DNA of 64,000 nt. It comes from Linnemannia hyalina (Eukaryota > Mortierellomycota > Mortierellomycetes > Mortierellales > Mortierellaceae). Positions within the stretch are counted from its first letter, which is position 1, and every line of letters begins with the position of its first letter. The stretch covers positions 124,001-188,000 of the forward strand of contig JAHRHY010000015.1 of the NCBI GenBank assembly GCA_019671135.1, written 5' to 3'. A model generated the notes under the pieces. It did not search any database and was not told the DNA's origin. It worked only from the letters and a program-made list of their open reading frames with translations. Shown here piece after piece: positions 58,144-64,000 of this stretch. Made by a program: the position numbers and the translations under genes.

Positions 58144-61100
58144 ATGGCGGACAACCCCATCCCTGGCGACAAATATGTCCGTACACTCTCTCACTACCTC
58201 CGCTCAAACCAGCGTAGACTGCTCCCACCAACACCGCCACCAGTCCCCGCCATACCCGCCTCCCTCGCCGCCACCACCGCCGCACAAGCCCGCTCCCTAG
58301 TCACCCCTGCCGACCCCATGGCCGCCGCATACGAAAACATGATTTCCTCAATATGGTCCGCCACCGCAGCAGTCGTCAACTCCATCACCCCTCTAACAGA
58401 CAGACCCCTCTCGCCTCAGGAACGAGATATCTACACTGGCGCATGGGACGGCACTGGAGCTATCCTCCCTGACTCGAACCCATCCGAACGTCAACTCTAC
58501 CTCTCAGCCCAGCTTCGCTCACCCATCCTCCCCCTCGACCTCTACTACCTCCTCTACCTGCTCGAGCGGTTTGAACAGGTCGGAATCGACCTCGAAGGCT
58601 GGAAAGGCACCACTGTCAAACCCGTGGGAGACTCGAAACCGCGCGTCATCATGCAGGACAACTCCCAAAAGAGACACTCAATTGCCATTGTCGCTCCCGC
58701 TGGCGTGAACAACTCGGGCCTCCCCAACTCTACCGGCTTTTCTCCCTTCCAACCCCCCGCAGCAGCAACTAACGGCGGGAATGCAGCTACTACTTCTGGT
58801 CAGAAATCCAGCAGACCTGAATCTATTCGCTCCTTCCAGTCTGCTGCCCTGTCGACGTTGACTTTGATCACAGGGTGGAAGCAGTGGTCAACGGCAGCCA
58901 ATTCGGGCTCGAGCAACCTCACCATAACCGACGACATCCATTTTATTCAAAAGTTTATGCGACACATACCCAGTCTGAGACTCTGTGCCAAGATACCGCC
59001 AGGAGACCAGTTTCAGGGCAAGGGCAGGATCGAAGGCTTTCAGGCAGAGGCCATCCTGACTCTGTTCAACCACGGACGCCCAGTACCAACACAAGGCAGC
59101 AGCAGCAGTACCAGTAAAAGCGGCAACAACGGGGATTCTACTTCCAACGGCGACGATACACTCCTCTTGCTCCCCCTTGCTGCAACCTTCCCAGCTCTCA
59201 CACATTTGGAATTGCATAAAATCCCTCCAGATTGTGTCGAAGGATGGGAAGTGTTGATGAAACAGCTCAAATCCCTGGTCATCATTCAGTCAGGCATAGA
59301 AGACGTGTACGACATCATGGTCAAGTCGGTGATCGATAGCGAGCGTCGCAGGCGTCAACGAATATCGCGGGAGAAGAGTCGGGCCGTCCTAATCAAGAAG
59401 GAGCAACAGGAGGCGCTCAAGGACGCCGCATTGACTTCGCAAGAGCTCGCAATCGACCCTACTCCGCAAGACGGGACCGCCAGTAACGGATCTGCTTCGT
59501 CTTCATCGGACGCATCAGGAGCAGGATCAGATTCTTTGGAATCGGACGCAGTGATCTTGTCCTCCCTCAAGATGTGGCCTCTCCTCCGCCATCTCTCTCT
59601 CTCGGACAACTCGCTCCCTACATTGGCGCATTACGACACTTTTGTTCACACTCAGTCGATCGTCAGTCTGGACCTCTCGCACAACCTGTTCCTCTCGCCG
59701 CCCTCAGCGCTTATTCACCTGCACAACCTGCACAACTTGAATCTGTCTTACAACATGATTTCGGGTGTTCAGTCGATTTATCAGATTCTAGGAAACATTG
59801 CTATCCTCGACTTGCGTGGCAACCGTCTGGAGAGCCTCTCAGGACTGGAGAGACTCTGGAATCTGGAGAAAGTGGATGTCAGAGAGAACCACCTGGACGA
59901 GGCTGCCGAAGTGGGCCGCTTGGCCGCCCTGCCCGGTATCCGCGAGGTGTGGTCACAGAGGAACCCGTTCTGCATGATCCAGGTAAATTTTGATGGTCAA
60001 ACAACCTGCCACTATAGTTTGGTTTAATAGCACCTTGTTGACAAGCTTTGTTGTTTCTATTTTGGATAGCCCAAATATCGTCTGGAGATTCTTGCAGTGT
60101 TTAAGGCAAATGGACATGATCTTATGTTGGATGGATCATTTGCGTCGTTTAACGAGAAGCGCCTGCTTGCGAACATAAGCCCGACTTCATTCTCGACAAC
60201 CATCTCCAGTATCAACAATGTGGCGAATATACCCTCTGCATCTGCGCCCATTGCCACCTTTGCCAAGGAGCTTGTCCGTCCCGAGCCCATCCGCCATTCT
60301 CGAGCACTATCCTCCAATGCAGACGAGGTCCTGAATGCTGCTACGTTATCGCCTCCTGGCGCCAGTAGCTCGTCACCCGTTCCCAAACTGGCGAAAAAGA
60401 AGCTCGTTAAATCAACGAAACGACTCGAGCGTGTCGTCAATCTGGACAGCAACCACGTAGGGGAGGCCGTGCCGCCAGGAGCAGACGATGATGTCAAAGG
60501 GGTGAGGAACCTGGAGAGCGACGAAGACAACGGTAGCGGTCAGTTGCCAGAGTCCAAGCTCGCATCGCCTGTTGTTCCTGGCAAGAAGAAGAAAAAGAAG
60601 GTGACAAAGTCATCGCCTGCTGAGGGAGCTGGAGAGTCAAAGGATGTTGGCCATGGAAACGGCGAGCTGAAGGAGAAGGAAAAGATCAAGAAGAGGGTTC
60701 CCAAGAAGAAGGTTGTGGCTGGTGTGGCTGCGGCGGCAACAGCCAGCGTGGCAGAGGTTGGTGCGCCTGTGGCTGTGAGTTTTGCAGGGGACGAGGAGGA
60801 TCCTACGATCGACCATTCTCTCTGCCAAGACGATCACCACGTTCATCGACATCGTTTGGCCCATCTGGAAAAGTCGATTGCTTCCAGGCAATTGGAACGA
60901 GCTCATACATCGTTCGCGCCACTTGTGGCACCCCTGGCAACAGCTCCATCCCAGCACCAACGACACCCCTCCAGAGGCATTTTGAAACGCAACCCGACGA
61001 TGCCTGTCAACGGCAGTGGCGCGATCTCGCCCAGAATGAGGCCCTCCTCGCCGATTGGATCGTTTTGTTCGGATGATGGTGGTGCGGATGGCTATCGAAG

Positions 61101-61215
61101 GAGGATTGAGGCGATGCGCAACGAGGCAGGCAAGAACTGGCTGATGGTCTTGGCAGAGATGGACAAGGATATTGTGCAGCAGGAGGAGTATGCACGCGAG
61201 AACAATTCTCATTAA
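58144..61215 (+). CDS. Leucine-rich repeat protein with long disordered tail
   Basis: Two exons (58144-59982 and 60070-61215, phase 0) encode 994 residues. The N-terminal 170 residues are moderately ordered (YENMISSIWSATAAVVNSI, then LDLYYLLYLLERFEQVGIDL). A helical segment rich in basic residues with an acidic Ser-rich linker lies at about 390-475. The LRR block starts near residue 478: LRHLSLSDN, IVSLDLSHN, LHNLNLSYN, IAILDLRGN and LEKVDVRENHL, an SDS22-like spacing of about 22 residues, capped by REVWSQRNPF and PKYRLEILAVF. The tail is basic and Pro/Ser-rich with a RGILKRNPT segment. It resembles fungal SDS22-type LRR proteins of poorly defined function (such as fission yeast SPAC926.06c). 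No enzymatic domain is seen, so a scaffold role is likely. Confidence 0.88.
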
Positions 61216-61427
61216 TCTCTCCTACTTGTTTTTGCTAGCATAATCTTGATACGCCTATTACATCCTACCATTCCTCACTCTCGCGTTTGTCCTTGATGTC
61301 GAATGCGACTAAAAACGCGTGTGAAAGCGGACTGCGAAATGTGATGTCCCCAATATTTCAAAACACACTTTAAAAAAAAAGAAAAAAACGCAAGCTTAGC
61401 TTTGGGTTCATACATCACCTTCACAGC

Positions 61428-63202
61428 ATGGCGGAATTCGAGCAAGTCAACACGGCATTCCTTGCATGGCTCGCAGCCAACGGAGCCACAGTCTCAAATT
61501 CAATTGCCCTCCAGGACTATTCTGCCGAAAGTGCCGGTCGTGGAGTCATTGCCGTTGCCGACATCAATGTAAAACCACGAAAAGAACATCTTCAGAAGAA
61601 GAAAAAAAAGTCGATAGACGATAGGCAAGCTTATGTGACAGGAGCCTGAAGCAATTTTTGGTACTGACAGTGTTGCAAAAACGAACCCACCCACACCCTT
61701 TTTTTCCGTTTTTTGTAGACAGATGAGGAGCTTTTCTCGATCCCTCGGCCATTGCTTCTCTCGCCCGAGACGTCCGAGTTGGCCAAGAAGCTGGATCTGA
61801 CGACACTTGAAGGATGGAACCCGTTGATGATCTGTATGATTTATGAATATGGCCGTGGAGCTGCTTCTCACTGGAAGCCATACTTTGGTAAGTATGCAGT
61901 ACGCTGAAAAGAATTTTTTTGTTTGTACAGGATGGGTACCCGATTGGGGCTGTTGTAACTAACTTTTGGTACGTTTTTATTGTGTTGGCTGATAGATATT
62001 TTGCCAATGGAGTTCTCGACGCCAATGTTCTGGAGTGCAGAGGAACTGAAGGAGCTTGCAGGGACTGGAGTCATCGGTAAACAACACATACTCGAACCCC
62101 CCCCCCCCCCCCCCCCCTGGACACTATCACGCACTTGGGCCCGCCCCTCCGCTTCTCGAGGATATGGGAGAGGAAACTAACATTTAAACATTGAATATTC
62201 AAAATACAAAAATCATAGACAAGATCGGTCGGGAGGAGGCAGAATCGATCTTCAAGGAAAAGTTATGGCCATTGATCAGCGCACACCCAGACCTGTTCCC
62301 TACGACCGAACAACAGGACAAGGAGGCAGGATTCTTGAATGTCTTCCATCGGATGGGCTCGTTGATTATGGCGTATGCGTTCCACGATACGCTTCCGGAC
62401 AAGGATGAGGATTCGGATATGGATTCGGATGATGAGGATGATGAGGAAGAGGAGGAGAAGGTTAATGTGTCTATGGTTCCCATGGCTGATATGCTCAACC
62501 ACAAGACCGGACACAACAACGTAAGGTCTTCTTGATTGTGCACCCTTTTTTGTGGAATTTGGAGGAATGTGTGGTTTTGTTACGGGAACAACTTGCGATT
62601 ACTAACGCTTTTTTGTAATGCAACCTTTATCATAATAGGCAAGGTTGTTCCACGAGAAGGATTGCTTGAGGATGGTCGCTATCAAGCCCATCAAGAATGG
62701 ACAACAGATCGTATGTATCATGGACGCCAATTGATTAACGACGATCGTATCGGAAGCATTGGTGTCTCTCACTGACCTTTTCTACTCTCCTTTTTTCGAC
62801 ATTCGCAGTACAACACATATGGCGAACTTTGCAACGCAGGTAGGCTATTCATTCTCGATTACAGGCATAGGCGACTTGGTGTAAGATCGATAACCGAAAA
62901 TGCTGTCCTTTATTAACTCTGATAATCTCCGTTCTCCTCCATAGATCTGTTGAGAAAGTACGGATTTGTGGATGTTCCCAACCCAAACAACATTGCAGAG
63001 ATCAGCGGCGAATCGGTGGTGGCCAAGTGCACCGCTGCAGATGATAATGGAAAGGACGAGAAGGTTGAATTCCTCCTTGAACAGGACGGCCTCGAAGAGT
63101 AAGTTTCTCCTCTTTTTTTTTTTTTTTTTTTTGACTCTGCCTCACACAAGTTGTTTTTTATGCGAAGATATCGTGTATTAATTTACCATTGTGTTTATCG
63201 CA

Positions 63203-63233
<31 letters not shown>

Positions 63234-63831
63234 GGGAACTTTGCAGCTTCTTCATCCTGGAAGCAGGCGGCGAGATCCCCGAGGAACTGATTGGATGTGC
63301 AAAGATTCTGATGATGCCGATTGACGAGTTCAAGACGACGGTTATTGAAGGCAAGAAACTGCCAAACACAAAACTCACGGTCGAGGTTCAAAAGGTCCTG
63401 CGGGAACTTCTCGAGGTCAAGTTGGCTGAATATCCTTCTTCCGCCAAGGTAAAAAAAAAACTGCTCATTTCTGTGGACTATGCGTGCTTGAAAGGAGTTA
63501 CCCTTTTTGTTGTTGTGGATGGTGATTTACCCCCCTCCCCCCCCCTTTGCTGACACTATTTACTCTTTCTTCGCGGGAAAAAAAATGTACACGTGTAAAA
63601 ATCTAGGAGGACAAGGCGCTGTTGAAGCAAGCTACTGGCACCATCCCCGAACGGACACGCAACGCCGTCGTCGTCCGGTCAGGTGAACGCGAAATCGTGC
63701 AGAGTGTACTGGATCAAGTCAAGAAGTGGAGACCCCCACCACCCCCTCCTGCTGCTTCAACTGGAAAGCAGAAGGGTAATGGGAAGGGACAGCCACCAAG
63801 CAAGGGCAAGAAGCCTTATCAGAAGAAGTAG
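61428..63831 (+). CDS. SET-domain protein lysine methyltransferase, SETD6/Rkm4-like
   Basis: Nine exons (61428-61568, 61719-61887, 61996-62076, 62219-62520, 62639-62710, 62809-62839, 62945-63098, 63247-63448, 63607-63831) encode 458 residues. Exon 6 is only 31 bases. The split SET domain starts at about residue 20 (SAESAGRGVIAVADIN) and includes MEFSTPMFWS and the cofactor-binding MVPMADMLNHKTGHNN. The catalytic segment GQQIYNTYGELCNADLLRKY then follows, reconstructed over three junctions. The Rubisco-LSMT substrate-binding region follows (FFILEAGGEIPEELI). An acidic insert (DEDSDMDSDDEDDEEEEE) lies inside the SET domain. The C-terminus is Pro/Lys-rich. This class methylates ribosomal proteins (yeast Rkm4 on Rpl42) or RelA (SETD6). 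Several introns contain extreme homopolymers (21 C, about 28 T). Confidence 0.94.
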
Positions 63832-63944
63832 ACTGAACATACACAATTATTTTTTTGCATGCATAAACACACTAATACATTATATTTGTCAAAACTCGAA
63901 AAGAATTACATTATCTCGCACTAAAAAAACTCGTGTCAGAAATC

Positions 63945-64000
63945 TCAACCTTGGAGCTGAGCCTTAAGCTGGTTAACTTCCTCCTGGAGCTTCTCACGGG
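63945..64000 (-). CDS. 3' end of a gene, coiled-coil C-terminus (partial)
   Basis: The last 56 bases, read on the minus strand, give REKLQEEVNQLKAQLQG followed by a stop at 63945-63947. Heptad spacing of Leu and Val with many Glu, Lys and Gln residues indicates a coiled coil. The gene runs off the right edge and is convergent with the SET-domain gene, 113 bases away. Too little is visible to name it. Confidence 0.6.
   Translation of the reverse strand, partial: REKLQEEVNQLKAQLQG

Noticed and set aside
61216..61427. Possible extra gene between the LRR and SET-domain genes
   Set aside because: Only 212 bases with an A-rich tract. It is simply the short tandem intergenic spacer.

Overview
This window is a stretch of fungal nuclear chromosome. 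Genes carry one to eight short spliceosomal introns with GTAAGT-type donors and YAG acceptors. Flanks are CT-rich and poly(A)-rich, and no operons are present. The gene set is ordinary eukaryotic housekeeping: SCAP, TAF9, GPN2, DUS3, NCA2, REX1, an ER protein disulfide isomerase ending in HDEL, two ABCC transporters, a Mep/Amt ammonium transporter and gamma-glutamyltransferase. High intron density, an HDEL ER-retention signal and a decayed copy of a multi-copy family that I associate with Mortierella-type fungi suggest an early-diverging filamentous fungus (Mucoromycota, probably Mortierellomycotina). The lineage call is inference. Gene models were built by hand from splice sites, frame continuity and family conservation.

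Layout. 0-2.6 kb: 3' part of an acidic protein of unknown function, ending in HDEL (+). 5.3-6.8 kb: ammonium transporter (+) behind a 2.7-kb intergenic region. 7.2-9.1 kb: mitochondrial HAD-family protein (-), divergent from a 1676-residue ABCC transporter (9.6-15.5 kb, +). 15.6-18.5 kb: REX1-type RNA exonuclease (+). 19.6-22.9 kb: PDI with five CxxC thioredoxin modules (+). 23.2-24.3 kb: TAF9 (-), divergent from a 677-residue unrecognised protein (24.8-26.9 kb, +). 27.2-32.8 kb: SCAP (-). 33.7-36.3 kb: tRNA-dihydrouridine synthase 3 (-), divergent from a glycerophosphodiester phosphodiesterase (36.6-38.3 kb, +). 38.3-40.2 kb: gene-poor island with a diverged 280-bp tandem duplication and a frameshifted pseudogene. 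40.2-45.9 kb: MRP/YCF1-type ABCC transporter (-) with a GC-AG intron and an intronic 10-bp minisatellite. 46.6-47.1 kb: small charged protein (-), divergent from NCA2 (47.4-50.0 kb, +). 50.2-51.8 kb: AKTIP/FTS-like UEV protein (-). 52.4-53.8 kb: GPN2 (-). 54.8-57.4 kb: gamma-glutamyltransferase (+). 58.1-61.2 kb: LRR protein (+). 61.4-63.8 kb: SETD6/Rkm4-type lysine methyltransferase (+). 63.9-64.0 kb: 3' tip of a coiled-coil gene (-).

The genes do not form one pathway. Themes that recur are the secretory pathway and sterol sensing (PDI, SCAP), vacuolar or plasma-membrane transport and glutathione handling (two ABCC pumps, gamma-glutamyltransferase), and RNA, ribosome and transcription functions (REX1, DUS3, Rkm4-like, TAF9, GPN2). 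I found no convincing new multi-gene system. The most distinctive items are the PDI whose C-terminal module has been amplified four times at exactly 408-bp spacing, the HDEL-tailed acidic protein, the conserved-looking 677-residue unknown, and the decayed island at 38-40 kb.
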